Positions 14,399-23,994 of a stretch of DNA of 64,000 bases are shown one piece after another (the first letter of the stretch is position 1; the number at the start of each line of letters is the position of its first letter). A program made the translations under genes and the position numbers. The notes beneath the pieces are model-generated. The model was not told the DNA's origin. It searched no databases and was given only the letters and a program-made list of their open reading frames with translations. The stretch comes from Haloarcula mannanilytica. Its GTDB lineage: Archaea > Halobacteriota > Halobacteria > Halobacteriales > Haloarculaceae. The stretch covers positions 62,001-126,000 of the forward strand of contig NZ_BIXZ01000008.1 in assembly GCF_005406125.1 (NCBI RefSeq), read 5' to 3'.

Positions 14399-17233
14399 AT
14401 GACTGACGGGGTCGCACGCGGCGACGACGCCTTTACTGCGCTCGGGCCAGCGGTGCGGAGCGCCCTCTCCGAGCGCGGCTTCACGACGCCGACCGACCCC
14501 CAGCGGAAGGCGATTCCGACCCTGGCCGCCGGGCGGGACGCGCTGGTGGTCGCGCCCACCGGAACCGGGAAAACCGAGACGGCGATGTTGCCGGTCTTCG
14601 ACGCGCTGGCCGAGTCCGAGGATCGCTTTGGCATCGGCGCGCTGTACATCACGCCGCTGCGGGCGCTCAACCGCGATATGCGCCAGCGACTGGACTGGTG
14701 GGGCGAGACGCTGGGGCTGGAAGTGGACGTTCGCCACGGCGATACCACGGACTACCAGCGCCAGAAACAGGCCAACGACCCGCCGGACGTGCTCGTGACC
14801 ACGCCCGAGACGCTGCAGGCGATGCTGACGGGGTCGAAGCTCCGGACCGCGCTGGAAGATGTCGAACATATCGTCATCGACGAGGTCCACGAACTCGCTG
14901 CATCCAAGCGGGGCGCACAGTTGACGGTCGGGCTCGAACGGCTCCGAGAACTGTCCGGGCAGTTCCAGCGCATCGGGCTCTCGGCGACTGTCGGCGACCC
15001 CAACGAGGTCGGCCGCTTTCTCACCGGCGGCCGGACGTGTGCCATCGTGGAGGTGGACATCGGCAGCCGGCTGGATATCGAAGTGGTTCGACCGCAGATT
15101 ACCGACCGTGACGAGGAACTATCGAGCACGCTCGTCACCGACGCGGGAACGGCCAGCCACGTCCGCTACATCGCGGACCGCATCGACGACCACGAGTCGG
15201 TCCTACTGTTCGTCAACACCCGCCAGACCGCCGAAGCGCTTGGCTCGCGGTTCAAGGAACTCGGGACCGACTTGGGCGTCCACCACGGCTCGCTGTCGAA
15301 AGAAGCGCGAATCGACGTGGAGGACCGCTTCAAGGCCGGTGACCTCGACGCCCTGCTGTGTACCTCCTCGATGGAACTGGGCATCGACGTGGGTCACGTC
15401 GACCACGTCGTCCAGTACGGCAGCCCCCGGCAGGTGTCCCGCCTCGTCCAGCGGGTCGGCCGCGCCGGCCACCGTCGGGACCTCGTGTCCTCGGGCACAG
15501 TCGTCACGACGGACACCGACGACACGCTGGAGGCACTGGCGATAGCGCGGCAAGCCGAAGCCGGCGACGTCGAGCCGGCCGAAATCCACGACGGCAGCCT
15601 CGACACCGTTGCCAACCAGATCGCCGGACTGGTGATGGACACCGGCGAGATACGGGCGATGCGGGCCTTCGAAATACTGACCCGCGCGTACCCGTTCCGG
15701 GATCTCGATGAGGCCCAGTTCAAGCAAGTCATCGAGGAGCTGGCGGCGAACAACGTCATCTGGCTCGATGAGGACCGGGACACCCTGGAGAAGCGCCGCG
15801 GCACCTGGCAGTACTTCTATCAGAATCTCTCGATGATTCCCGACGAAGCCACCTATGACGTGGAGGACGTGGCCTCGGGCCAGCAGGTCGGAACGCTCGA
15901 CGAGAAGTTCGTCGTCAACTTCGCCACGCCCGGCGAGGTGTTCGTCCAGCGCGGCGAGATGTGGCGCATCACGAATATCGACGAGGAGGAGGAAGTCGTG
16001 ACCGTCTCGCCCATCGAGGACCCTGCCGGTGAGGTTCCCTCGTGGGTCGGCCAGGAGATACCCGTTCCAAGAGCTGTCGCCGCGGAGGTCGGTGAACTCC
16101 GCCGCGTGGCTGGTCGACAGCTACAGGACGGAGCCGAGACTGCTGCCGTCGCCAAGGACGTGGCGACTCGCTACGCCGCCGGGCCAGAGACCGTCGCTGA
16201 CGGCCTCTCGCAGGTCGAAAAACACGAGGGGCCGATTCCCGACGACACGACCATCGTGGTGGAGTTCCACGGCCGGGAGGTCATCGTCAACGCCTGTTAC
16301 GGCCACAAAATCAACGAAACGCTGGGTCGGGTGCTCTCAGCGTTGCTCGGCCAGCGTGCGGGGTCGTCCGTGGCGATGGATGTCGACCCCTACCGGATTA
16401 CGCTTGAGGTCCCGCGGCGTATCACCGCCGGCGACGTTATCGAGGTCATCGAGGAGACCGACCCCGACCACCTCCCGGCGCTGATCGAACTGAGCCTCAA
16501 GAACGCCGACGCGCTGAAGTTCAAGCTCGCGCAGGTCGCGACGAAGTTCGGCTCGCTCAAGCGCTGGCGCGGCCGCGGGTCGACGGACTTCGGCCGCGAC
16601 CGCCTGCTGGCGGCCCTGGAGGACACGCCGATGTACGACGAAGCCCTGCGAGAGGTGCGCCACGAGGACCTGGCTATCGAAGCGACGGCCGACCTCCTCC
16701 GAGACATCCAGCGCGGCGACGTGGCGCTTGAAACGGTGGGCGAGCACACGCCGATTGGAACCGGCGGAAACTCCTCCGGGCGGGAACTCCTCTCGCCGGA
16801 GAACGCCGACGCCAGCGTCATCAAGACCGTCAAGGAGCGCATCCAGAGCGACCGCGTTATCCTCATGTGCCTGCACTGCAAGGACTGGGACCGGAAACAG
16901 CAGGTCAAGCGGGTGCGCGACCAGCCGTCCTGTCCACAATGTGGTTCCACCCGCATCGCCGCGCTGAACCCCTGGGCCGAGGAAGTCGTCTCGGCGGTCC
17001 GGACCGACGACAAGGACGAGGAACAGGAGAAAATGACCGAACGGGCCTATCGCTCGGGCTCGCTGGTCCAGAGCCACGGGAAGCGGGCAGTGGTCGCGCT
17101 GGCCGCCCGCGGCGTCGGCCCGCACAACGCCGCCCGCATCATCAACCGCCTGCGAGAGGACGAAGACGAGTTCTACCGGGACATCCTCCGGCAGGAGCGG
17201 GAGTACGCACGCACGCACTCGTTCTGGGGTTGA
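14399..17233 (+). CDS. lhr: Lhr-type DEAD/DEAH-box helicase
   Basis: A 944-residue superfamily 2 helicase of the large helicase-related type. Motif I is APTGTGKTET (about residue 55), motif Ia TPLRALNRDM, motif II DEVH, motif III LSATVGD, and motifs V/VI are MELGIDVGHVDHV and QRVGRAGHR. The region after about residue 430 has the Lhr winged-helix and beta-barrel domains. Near the C-terminus is a zinc-binding pair (MCLHCKDWD and SCPQCGS). Lhr proteins unwind DNA and RNA-DNA hybrids and act in repair. Transcribed divergently from fbp. Confidence 0.93.
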   Translation: MTDGVARGDDAFTALGPAVRSALSERGFTTPTDPQRKAIPTLAAGRDALVVAPTGTGKTETAMLPVFDALAESEDRFGIGALYITPLRALNRDMRQRLDWWGETLGLEVDVRHGDTTDYQRQKQANDPPDVLVTTPETLQAMLTGSKLRTALEDVEHIVIDEVHELAASKRGAQLTVGLERLRELSGQFQRIGLSATVGDPNEVGRFLTGGRTCAIVEVDIGSRLDIEVVRPQITDRDEELSSTLVTDAGTASHVRYIADRIDDHESVLLFVNTRQTAEALGSRFKELGTDLGVHHGSLSKEARIDVEDRFKAGDLDALLCTSSMELGIDVGHVDHVVQYGSPRQVSRLVQRVGRAGHRRDLVSSGTVVTTDTDDTLEALAIARQAEAGDVEPAEIHDGSLDTVANQIAGLVMDTGEIRAMRAFEILTRAYPFRDLDEAQFKQVIEELAANNVIWLDEDRDTLEKRRGTWQYFYQNLSMIPDEATYDVEDVASGQQVGTLDEKFVVNFATPGEVFVQRGEMWRITNIDEEEEVVTVSPIEDPAGEVPSWVGQEIPVPRAVAAEVGELRRVAGRQLQDGAETAAVAKDVATRYAAGPETVADGLSQVEKHEGPIPDDTTIVVEFHGREVIVNACYGHKINETLGRVLSALLGQRAGSSVAMDVDPYRITLEVPRRITAGDVIEVIEETDPDHLPALIELSLKNADALKFKLAQVATKFGSLKRWRGRGSTDFGRDRLLAALEDTPMYDEALREVRHEDLAIEATADLLRDIQRGDVALETVGEHTPIGTGGNSSGRELLSPENADASVIKTVKERIQSDRVILMCLHCKDWDRKQQVKRVRDQPSCPQCGSTRIAALNPWAEEVVSAVRTDDKDEEQEKMTERAYRSGSLVQSHGKRAVVALAARGVGPHNAARIINRLREDEDEFYRDILRQEREYARTHSFWG

Positions 17234-17252
17234 CGGCAGCCGCGACGCCAAC

Positions 17253-17999
17253 TTAGCTCAGTTCTCGAATCCGGTCTTCCAGCTGTGGCTCGACCGCGTC
17301 GGCGTCGGGCTTTGGTGCTTCGATGGTCAGTTTCGTGTGGCGCTCGTCGGTGTCGGTCATCTCCGAGAGCAGCCCGCCGCTGCGGTCGACCTCGACGTAC
17401 ACCGTGAGCCGGTCATCGTCGTCGAACACCGGGACAATTTCGACCTCATCGACTTCCCCGGCGAACTCGCCGTGTTGTGGCCGGAACTCGAACTCCTGAA
17501 CAAAGCTCGCCGAAGAAGTAAACAGGCTCCCGGCCGTCGCCTCACAGGACGAGGAGTGAAGCGTGAAGCCGAGCGAATCCAGCGCGTCGAACACCGCCTG
17601 CGTGCGGTGGGTCGGTTCGACCTCGATGTAATCCTCGTCGCCGGGGTCGACGGCCATCGAGATGTCGAGGCCGGTCTCGATTTCGACGGCCGTCGAGCGC
17701 GTGGTTACCGGGGTCTCGCGCGGGATGTCGATGGTGGTCTCGAAGCGGCGTTCCTCGTCGGCCGCGATGGTGAACGGCTCGGTGAGTTGCCACTGGTCGA
17801 TGATAGCGTCCTTGTACCCCTCGTCGGACTTGTACTCTGTTTCCAAGGCGAAGTAGACCGCGTCGATGTCCTGCGCCGTCGACCCGCCCTCGACGTGGAT
17901 ATCAGCCTGTACCGATTCGCCGGCCCTGACAGTATCCGTCGGCAGTATCGTCTCGACTGTCGCTGACCCGATACCGATTCTGGAGAGCACGTCTTTCAT
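17253..17999 (-). CDS. Spo0M-like (arrestin-fold) protein
   Basis: A 248-residue acidic protein starting MKDVLSRIGIGSATVETIL, the hallmark N-terminus of the Spo0M family. The family has an arrestin-like double beta-sandwich and was named after a Bacillus sporulation-control protein; the role in archaea is unknown, possibly linked to cell-surface or cytoskeletal control. The segment FTLHSSSCEATAGS is a family feature. It converges with lhr (20 nt between stops). A TATA-like element (actttatacc, about 18028-18037) lies about 30 nt upstream of the ATG. Confidence 0.9.
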   Translation of the reverse strand: MKDVLSRIGIGSATVETILPTDTVRAGESVQADIHVEGGSTAQDIDAVYFALETEYKSDEGYKDAIIDQWQLTEPFTIAADEERRFETTIDIPRETPVTTRSTAVEIETGLDISMAVDPGDEDYIEVEPTHRTQAVFDALDSLGFTLHSSSCEATAGSLFTSSASFVQEFEFRPQHGEFAGEVDEVEIVPVFDDDDRLTVYVEVDRSGGLLSEMTDTDERHTKLTIEAPKPDADAVEPQLEDRIRELS

Positions 18000-18105
18000 T
18001 ATTGTGTAATTCGCCCATCCTGTGGTATAAAGTTCAGGGCGGGATAGTACCGAAAGAATCGACGACTGCCGAGAGACTCAAGCCCCTTCACACGCAACGG
18101 GAGAT

Positions 18106-18714
18106 ATGGCCGACTGGCGCAAGGCGTCCGAGCCCGCCTGCCCGGAGTGTGGCGAGTCGCTGGAGCCGACAGCGATGGCCTGCCCACATTGTGAGGCGTC
18201 ACTACTCACAGATGAGCAGGCCGAGATGCTGGACGAACAACTGACTGAGACGCTTGAATCGATGGACTCCGGCACGCCGACGTGGGCCGTCGCGCTTACC
18301 GGCCTCTCGCTCGGCGTCGCTATCGCGCCCCTCGTGCTGTACGCCGTCGTCATCGTCGTGGGGGACCTTTCACTCGGCGTGGCCGTCGGCGTCCTTTTAA
18401 CCGGCTGGCTCGGTCCGGCGGCGTATCTCTCGCGGCTGCGCAACCCCAGTGAAGTGCTGGCCCGCGGGCTGTATCTCGTCGTGGCCGGCGTTGCTGTCGT
18501 CGTTCTCGCCGTTGGATACGAGGTGCTCCTGTCGGACGGGCCGTCGGTCGTCTCCGAACAGACGGCACTCGTGTCGCTCGTCCTCGCAATTCCGGCTGTA
18601 CTCGGGGTGCTTATAGCACGCCGTGCGGCCCGCCGGGCTGACCGACAGGCCCGGGGCGAGCCGGGGCCGCTGCACGAGCGGTTCAGTATCGACGACGACG
18701 AGCCCGGTAACTGA
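18106..18714 (+). CDS. Zinc-ribbon membrane protein (202 aa)
   Basis: The N-terminus carries a zinc ribbon (ACPECGESLEPTAMACPHCE, residues 9-28) followed by an acidic helix, then four hydrophobic segments between about residues 60 and 165 (WAVALTGLSLGVAIAPLVL; a second at 85-105; a third at 115-140; a fourth at 148-165) and a basic patch RRAARRADRQ. The ribbon should face the cytoplasm. Function is unknown. It lies 36 nt before the MutS-like gene, with which it is probably cotranscribed. Confidence 0.8.
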   Translation: MADWRKASEPACPECGESLEPTAMACPHCEASLLTDEQAEMLDEQLTETLESMDSGTPTWAVALTGLSLGVAIAPLVLYAVVIVVGDLSLGVAVGVLLTGWLGPAAYLSRLRNPSEVLARGLYLVVAGVAVVVLAVGYEVLLSDGPSVVSEQTALVSLVLAIPAVLGVLIARRAARRADRQARGEPGPLHERFSIDDDEPGN

Positions 18715-18749
18715 AAACGCCTAAGCGGGCCGCCGTTCTCCACCCGCCC

Positions 18750-20507
18750 ATGCGACTGGAGGAGTACTGGGGCATCGGCCCGAAAACGTCCGAGCTGCTC
18801 TCCGAGGAGCTGGGCGTCGAGCGGGCCATCGAAGCCATCGAGTCGGCGGATACACGCGCGCTAACCACGGCCGGCCTCTCCCGGGGGCGAGCGACGCGCA
18901 TCCTCCGGCGGGCGACCGGGGCCGAGTCGATGGACCTGCTCGCCACCAGAGACACCCGCGACGTGTACAAGGAACTGCTCGACCTCGCCGAGGAGTACGC
19001 GGTCACCGAGGGCGCGGCTGACAGCATCCGGGTGCTGACGCCGCTGCCGACCCGCGAGGCGATGGACGAGCGGCTCGACGACGTACTCGAAGCGCGGGAC
19101 ACGTGGGCCGACCTCTCCGAGGACGACCAGCGGGCCGTTCTCGACGCGTTCGACGCCTACGACGCCGCCGGGGGCGAACTGGCCGCGGTCGACGTGGCGC
19201 TCGCGCTCCGGGACACCGGCATCGAACGCGGCGTATTCGAACCGCTGGCGACAATCGACCGCGAGTCACTGTCGGCTGGCCGAGCGGCGCTTGCCGGCCT
19301 CGCTGGCGACGGGGAATCGGTCGGTGAGGGAGCCGACGAGGAACTCGACCGTCTGCGCGACCAACTGGGACAGATCGAGGACCTCGCGGCCGCCTCGATG
19401 GAGGTCGTCGAGGCCGTCCAGGACGGCGCACGTCGGCCCGACGAGTTCCAAGACGCGCTGTTCCGGCACGTCACGGGCGAGACGGGCATTGACGCCGCAA
19501 GGGTCCGGGACGCGATGCCCCGCGAGGCGACCGACGCCCGCGATTTCGTTGACGTGGCGCTCCGAGAACTCCGGAGTGGCCTCCGAAGCGACGTACAGGA
19601 GCGCGAACAGGCCGTCGCCGACCGGCTGGAAGACGACCTCGCGGACGCCCGCGAGGACATCGACGCCGCCGTCGAGGCGGTGGACGACATCGCCTTTTCA
19701 GTGTCGCTGGCGCGCTTTGCCATCGCCTTCGACCTGACGCGGCCCACCTTTGTCGAGGACCGCAAGACCATCGCGGTGAAGCGGGCCCGGAATCTGACTA
19801 TCGCCGACATGGAGAGCGTCCAGCCGATTACGTACGCCATCGGCGACCACACGCTGGAGTTAGACCGGGCGAACCAGCCGCCAAGCGGCGACCGCGTAGC
19901 CGTCCTGACCGGCGCGAACTCCGGCGGGAAGACGACCCTGCTGGAGACGCTGTGTCAGGTGCAATTACTCGCACAGATGGGGCTGCCGGTCCCCGCCGAG
20001 GCCGCCGAGGTGGGCGTCGTCGACACCGTCGTGTTCCACCGCCGGCACGCATCGTTCAACGCCGGCGTGCTCGAATCTACGCTGCGGTCGGTCGTGCCGC
20101 CCCTGACCGAGAGCGACCGGACGCTGATGCTCGTCGACGAGTTCGAGGCTATCACCGAACCCGGCTCCGCTGCTGACCTGCTGCATGGGCTGGTGACGCT
20201 AACCGTCGACCGCGACGCGCTGGGCGTGTTCGTCACCCACCTCGCCGACGACCTCGAACCCCTCCCGACTGAAGCCCGCGTCGACGGCATCTTCGCCGAA
20301 GGACTGAATCAGGACCTCGATCTGCAGGTCGACTACCAGCCACGCTTTGGCACCGTCGGGAAGTCCACCCCGGAGTTCATCGTCTCCCGCCTCGTCGCCA
20401 ACGCGAACGACCCCGTCGAGCGCAACGGGTTCGAAACGCTCGCCACGGCCGTCGGCGAGGAAGCGGTCCAGCGAACCCTTTCTGACGCGCTCTGGACCGA
20501 CGAGTAG
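18750..20507 (+). CDS. MutS-like ATPase with N-terminal helix-hairpin-helix
   Basis: A 585-residue protein with the ABC-type ATPase of the MutS family at the C-terminus: Walker A LTGANSGGKTTLLETL (about 383-398), Walker B LMLVDEFEAI and the later VFVTHLADD. The middle has the MutS clamp/lever helices (QEREQAVADRLEDDLADARE). The first 60 residues (YWGIGPKTSELLSEELG... GLSRGRATRIL) look like a helix-hairpin-helix DNA-binding domain. There is no mismatch-recognition domain and no Smr nuclease domain, so it is not a classical MutS1 or full MutS2. Haloarchaea carry several such MutS5/MutS2-like proteins, with roles not settled. Confidence 0.85.
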   Translation: MRLEEYWGIGPKTSELLSEELGVERAIEAIESADTRALTTAGLSRGRATRILRRATGAESMDLLATRDTRDVYKELLDLAEEYAVTEGAADSIRVLTPLPTREAMDERLDDVLEARDTWADLSEDDQRAVLDAFDAYDAAGGELAAVDVALALRDTGIERGVFEPLATIDRESLSAGRAALAGLAGDGESVGEGADEELDRLRDQLGQIEDLAAASMEVVEAVQDGARRPDEFQDALFRHVTGETGIDAARVRDAMPREATDARDFVDVALRELRSGLRSDVQEREQAVADRLEDDLADAREDIDAAVEAVDDIAFSVSLARFAIAFDLTRPTFVEDRKTIAVKRARNLTIADMESVQPITYAIGDHTLELDRANQPPSGDRVAVLTGANSGGKTTLLETLCQVQLLAQMGLPVPAEAAEVGVVDTVVFHRRHASFNAGVLESTLRSVVPPLTESDRTLMLVDEFEAITEPGSAADLLHGLVTLTVDRDALGVFVTHLADDLEPLPTEARVDGIFAEGLNQDLDLQVDYQPRFGTVGKSTPEFIVSRLVANANDPVERNGFETLATAVGEEAVQRTLSDALWTDE

Positions 20508-20645
20508 CGTTACGCCGTACCGGCGGTTGGCTGTGCTTTCCCTTCGACTGCCTCGGCGACGTTGTCCAGAAGCTGTCGAACCTGCGCCGACCGGGGACCC
20601 GGCTTCTGTTGCTGGTTTCGGGAAGGAATGGGGTGGAGGCCGTGC

Positions 20646-20957
20646 TTACGCGTCACCGGTCACGTCGACGCGATTGACCGCCATCACGCCGAACCCCGCC
20701 TGGAGGAGTTCGGTGCGGGCGTCGGCGGTGTTCCGGTCGTCGTCGACCCGCAGCGTCAGCGACACGTCGGCGTCGACCCGGATGTCGGTCCAGGTCGGCC
20801 GCACGCTCGTCACCCGGTCGACGGTCACGTCTTCGACGCCGTCGACGGCCGCGAGGACGCCAGCGACACCGGCTTCGAGGGTCTCGGACCCGCCACGCGG
20901 GACGCGCAGTGATACGTCGGCCGATACCTCGGTCGGGGAAGTCGCTTGCAGCGACAT
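20646..20957 (-). CDS. Uncharacterised small protein (103 aa)
   Basis: Starting at MSLQATSPTEVSADVSLRVP, the protein is acidic and alpha/beta with no cysteine: LEAGVAGVLAAVDGVEDVTV, a beta strand IRVDADVSLTLRV, then ELLQAGFGVMAVNRVDVTG. The pattern recalls a small ferredoxin-like fold but I do not recognise the family. Frame extension upstream is Arg/Pro-rich and unlikely to be coding, so I end it at 20957. No TATA element is evident in the GC-rich DNA before it. Confidence 0.6.
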   Translation of the reverse strand: MSLQATSPTEVSADVSLRVPRGGSETLEAGVAGVLAAVDGVEDVTVDRVTSVRPTWTDIRVDADVSLTLRVDDDRNTADARTELLQAGFGVMAVNRVDVTGDA

Positions 20958-21310
20958 AACGCCGACGGCCGGAGTCGAACCGGACCCGGAGGGCACTCGC
21001 CGGTCGAGTCGCGTCGGTCGGGGACTGCGCGGGTGGCGGGCGCGTGCGTCCGGCCTGCGAGGCCGGTCGAGGATTCCCGCATCGGGACGATGGGGAACCC
21101 GACGGCTGGACAGCGAGATGGCTAAACGGGACAGTACAGGCTCCGGGACGAGTGGCGAAACGCCGCCAGACCACACTGGACGGTGTGGGCCTCTCAGGTG
21201 GAGCGGCCGAGCGGGAAGCAGAGGCTCACCGCTCGACGGTGATCAGGTCGAATCGCTGCCGCAGTGCGGCGTCCGTGAGTGGGACGCCGGTCCCACGGCG
21301 GCGAACTGGG
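20958..21310. other. Non-coding GC-rich stretch
   Basis: About 350 nt with no convincing gene on either strand; overlapping frames are Arg/Pro-rich shadows. It holds several hairpin-forming segments, such as CCACAC/GTGTGG at about 21171-21188, GGCG AAA CGCC just before it, and GAGCGG/CCGCTC around 21202-21235, plus a T-arm-like element near 20970 (see rejected items). On the minus strand a short open frame ending LRQRFDLITVER near 21238 has protein-like composition and may be a relic. Confidence 0.5.
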
Positions 21311-21481
21311 CTATGATGCCACGAACGGGATCTTCACCGAGCGGGTGTCCGCGGCGGCCCGTCCCCCAATAAGGGGTGCATAGTCGACCGTAGCGGCGAG
21401 GCTACGTTCGATAGCCGACCGCCCGCTGTAGAGCCAGCGAGCGAACGACGTTGGCGCGGGAACGGGAATTGCGTAGGTCAT
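21311..21481 (-). CDS. Candidate small protein (56 aa)
   Basis: A 56-codon frame starting MTYAIPVPAPTSFARWLYSG and ending VKIPFVAS. Codon use is mixed to GC-rich at third positions. A TATA box (GGTTATATTT on this strand, 21509-21518) is centred about 32 nt before the ATG, close to leaderless spacing. It lies downstream of the copper ATPase gene on the same strand but has its own promoter. I do not recognise the family. A different frame just beyond its stop also looks protein-like, so the gene could be a frameshifted remnant. Confidence 0.5.
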   Translation of the reverse strand: MTYAIPVPAPTSFARWLYSGRSAIERSLAATVDYAPLIGGRAAADTRSVKIPFVAS

Positions 21482-21612
21482 GGGTCACCACGTCGGTGAA
21501 TGCGACGTAAATATAACCTGAACCGGTGATATATTAAATCTGTTTCAGACGTGCTACCAAACGACAGGCAATAACGGCGGTCGATGCCACGCTATCGGTC
21601 GACAGTGTAGTG

Positions 21613-23994
21613 TTAGTCGGCCGCTGCCGGGTGTTGTGTCGTGGCCGGGTTCTCGAAACCCGAATCGCTGTAGGAGGCTGTGCCAGCCAGTGTCCGCGTG
21701 GAGTTCCCGACAACGAGCAAGCTACTGGCCGTCATCGCCAGGGCCGCAAACAGGGGATTCAGGACGCCAAGCAGCGCAAGCGGGAGCGCCACGGCGTTGT
21801 AACAGAACGCCCACGCGAGGTTCTGGCGGACCCGCGAGCGCGTCGCAGCCGTCACCGCGAACACGTCCGGGACGGCCCGCAGGTCGTCCGCCGTGACGAC
21901 TGCATCTGCTGCATCAGCGGCCAATGACGTGCCCGAGGCCATAGCGATGCCCACGTCAGCGGTAGCGAGTGCCGGAGCGTCGTTGCTCCCGTCGCCGACC
22001 ATCGCGACGGTCCCACGGGACTGCAGTCGCTCGACGACCTCGGCTTTCGCCTCCGGCGGGACGCCGGCGAACACTTCCTCAACTCCCTCGTGGCGCTCGA
22101 ACGGCGTGGCGGCTTCAGGGCTGTCGCCGGTGATGACGACGACATCGCGGTCCCGGGCGAGCGTCGAGACGACTGATTCCCAGTGCGGGCGGAGCCTGTC
22201 GCCTGCGACGAACACGTCTCGCGCCTCGCCGTCCCAGCCGACGAGCGCCGGGACACGCCCGTTCTCTATCGCACGCTCGCACCGCTTCTGGAGGACGGCT
22301 GGTACGTCAAGGCCGAGGTCATCGAACAGTGCCGTCGACCCGACGGCGACGCGCTCGCCGTCTACCGTCGCGCTGACGCCCCGACCCGGGTGTTGCTCGA
22401 ACCCGGAGACTGACGCGTCGGGAACCGGGACGGCGTCTGTCACTGCCTCGGCGACGGGGTGGTCCGCGAACTGCTCGACCGCGGCCGCCCGAGCCATCGC
22501 CCGCTCGTCGGCCCGCTCCAGCAGGTCCATGTCGCCGGTCGTCAGCGTGCCCGTCTTGTCGAAGGCGACCACGTCCGCGTCGGTCGCCGTCTCGAACACC
22601 GCGTCACCGGTGACGACGGTCCCGCCGTCCAGCGCCCGGCGGATGCCGGCCGCGGTCGCCAGCGGCGTCGCCAACCCCAGCGCGCAGGGACAGGAGACCA
22701 CGAGCACCGCCAGCCCGGTCAGCATCGCGTCCGTGGGTGTCGCTCCGAAGACGAGGTGGCCGCCGGTGGCGAGGACTGCCAGGATGACCACCAGCGGCAC
22801 GAAGACGGCGGCGATGCGGTCGACCAGTCGCTGGACGCCGCCGCGAGTGGACTGGACTTCCCACAGCAGGTTCGTGAGCCGGTCGATGGTGCTCTCTGCG
22901 TCCGGCCCGACCCGGACGACGACCCCGCCCTGGGTCACCAGCGACCCTCCGATGACCTCGTCGCCGACGGTCGTCCGGACAGCCAGGGACTCGCCGGTGA
23001 CGAGCGACTCGTCGACGGCAGCGGTCCCCTCGACGACAGTCCCGTCGACGGGGATTCGCTCGCCGGAGCGAACGACGACTTCGTCACCGGCAGACAGCGC
23101 CCCCACGTCGACCGCTTCGTGACCCGCGTTGGTGCGACGCCTGGCGCTGTCGGCCCGCTGTGTCGTGAACTCCGTGAGGCGGTCAAGCGCGCCACGCCGG
23201 ACCCGGTCCTGATAGTAGTCGCCGACGGAGACGGCCATGACGATGACCGTCGCCACGTCGAAGTACACCTCAATGTGGCCCAGGATGACGGCGACGAGGC
23301 TGTAGAGGAAGGCGGTCCCGGCGGCCATCGCCACCAGCAGGTCCATGTTCGGCCGGCCAGCGCGCAAACTGACGTACGCCCCCCGAAGCAACGGCCAGCC
23401 GGTGTATCCGACCACGACGCCGGTCATCACGGCCATGTTCCACAGCAGGTAGTCGCCCGCCTGTCCCGCCGGGTCAAACAGCAACAGGGACTGGTCGACA
23501 CCGAGATACGCGGGGTAGAGAAAGAGGACGTACCACAGCATCGTCATCATCCCGAAGAAGCCGCCGACGATGAGACGCCCCTCCTGTTCGTACTCGTCGT
23601 CGCTCTCCGTGGCCTGGGGGCTGGCGTCGTAGCCGGTGCCCGCGACCACGTCCGGAAGGTCCGACTCGGAGAGCGCGTCCGGGTCGTAGGTGAGCTTCAT
23701 CGTCCCCGTCGGGTAGCTGGCGGCTGCAGCGGCGACGCCGTCGTGGTCCGTGGCTCGTGCTTCTAGGAACGCCTCACAGGTCGCACAGTGCATCCCGTCG
23801 ACGGAGAGGAAGGCCGTTTCGCCGTCAGCGTCGTCCGGGTCGGGTCCAGTATCGGCCGCGTCGCGGTCCTGGTTCGCCGGATCATCAAGCGTCCGGGCGA
23901 CTTCCAGACAGCCGCGACAACAGAACGTCCCCTCGACTGCTTCGTCAGTAACGGGCGTGTCGACCGGCAGGTCACAGAGCGTGCAGTGGGTCAT
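21613..23994 (-). CDS. Copper-type P1B ATPase (CcoI/CopA-like)
   Basis: A 793-residue cation-pumping ATPase. The N-terminus has a cysteine-rich metal-binding domain (CTLCDLPVDT... FCCRGCLEVAR) and an HMA domain (DGMHCATCEAFLEA). About eight TM segments include the copper-selectivity CPC (VVSCPCALGLA). Catalytic motifs are TGES, DKTGTLT (phosphorylated Asp), HP (DHPVAEAV) and GDGSNDAPAL. The N-terminal cysteine domain is typical of CcoI-like ATPases that supply copper for oxidase assembly. Its ATG overlaps the SafE-like stop (ATGA), and the oxidase operon lies next to this cluster, so it probably serves the ba3 oxidase. Start at 23994 follows from that overlap. Confidence 0.93.
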   Translation of the reverse strand: MTHCTLCDLPVDTPVTDEAVEGTFCCRGCLEVARTLDDPANQDRDAADTGPDPDDADGETAFLSVDGMHCATCEAFLEARATDHDGVAAAAASYPTGTMKLTYDPDALSESDLPDVVAGTGYDASPQATESDDEYEQEGRLIVGGFFGMMTMLWYVLFLYPAYLGVDQSLLLFDPAGQAGDYLLWNMAVMTGVVVGYTGWPLLRGAYVSLRAGRPNMDLLVAMAAGTAFLYSLVAVILGHIEVYFDVATVIVMAVSVGDYYQDRVRRGALDRLTEFTTQRADSARRRTNAGHEAVDVGALSAGDEVVVRSGERIPVDGTVVEGTAAVDESLVTGESLAVRTTVGDEVIGGSLVTQGGVVVRVGPDAESTIDRLTNLLWEVQSTRGGVQRLVDRIAAVFVPLVVILAVLATGGHLVFGATPTDAMLTGLAVLVVSCPCALGLATPLATAAGIRRALDGGTVVTGDAVFETATDADVVAFDKTGTLTTGDMDLLERADERAMARAAAVEQFADHPVAEAVTDAVPVPDASVSGFEQHPGRGVSATVDGERVAVGSTALFDDLGLDVPAVLQKRCERAIENGRVPALVGWDGEARDVFVAGDRLRPHWESVVSTLARDRDVVVITGDSPEAATPFERHEGVEEVFAGVPPEAKAEVVERLQSRGTVAMVGDGSNDAPALATADVGIAMASGTSLAADAADAVVTADDLRAVPDVFAVTAATRSRVRQNLAWAFCYNAVALPLALLGVLNPLFAALAMTASSLLVVGNSTRTLAGTASYSDSGFENPATTQHPAAAD

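Noticed and set aside
20962-21016. tRNA-like element: a T-arm match (TCCGGTTCGACTCCGGC on the minus strand) and a partly matching acceptor end
   Set aside because: The T stem has only four pairs, the segment between possible acceptor strands is about 58 nt and has no cloverleaf, so it is not a tRNA. It may be a chance match or a worn fragment.
20653-21174. Overlapping minus-strand frame of 173 codons in the GC-rich stretch
   Set aside because: Arg/Pro-rich shadow of the 20646-20957 gene frame; no protein-like signature.
21190-21240. Resemblance of TCAGG...AGCAG on the plus strand to the SRP RNA helix 8
   Set aside because: The tetraloop and flanking helix are missing and no 7S RNA domains are found nearby.
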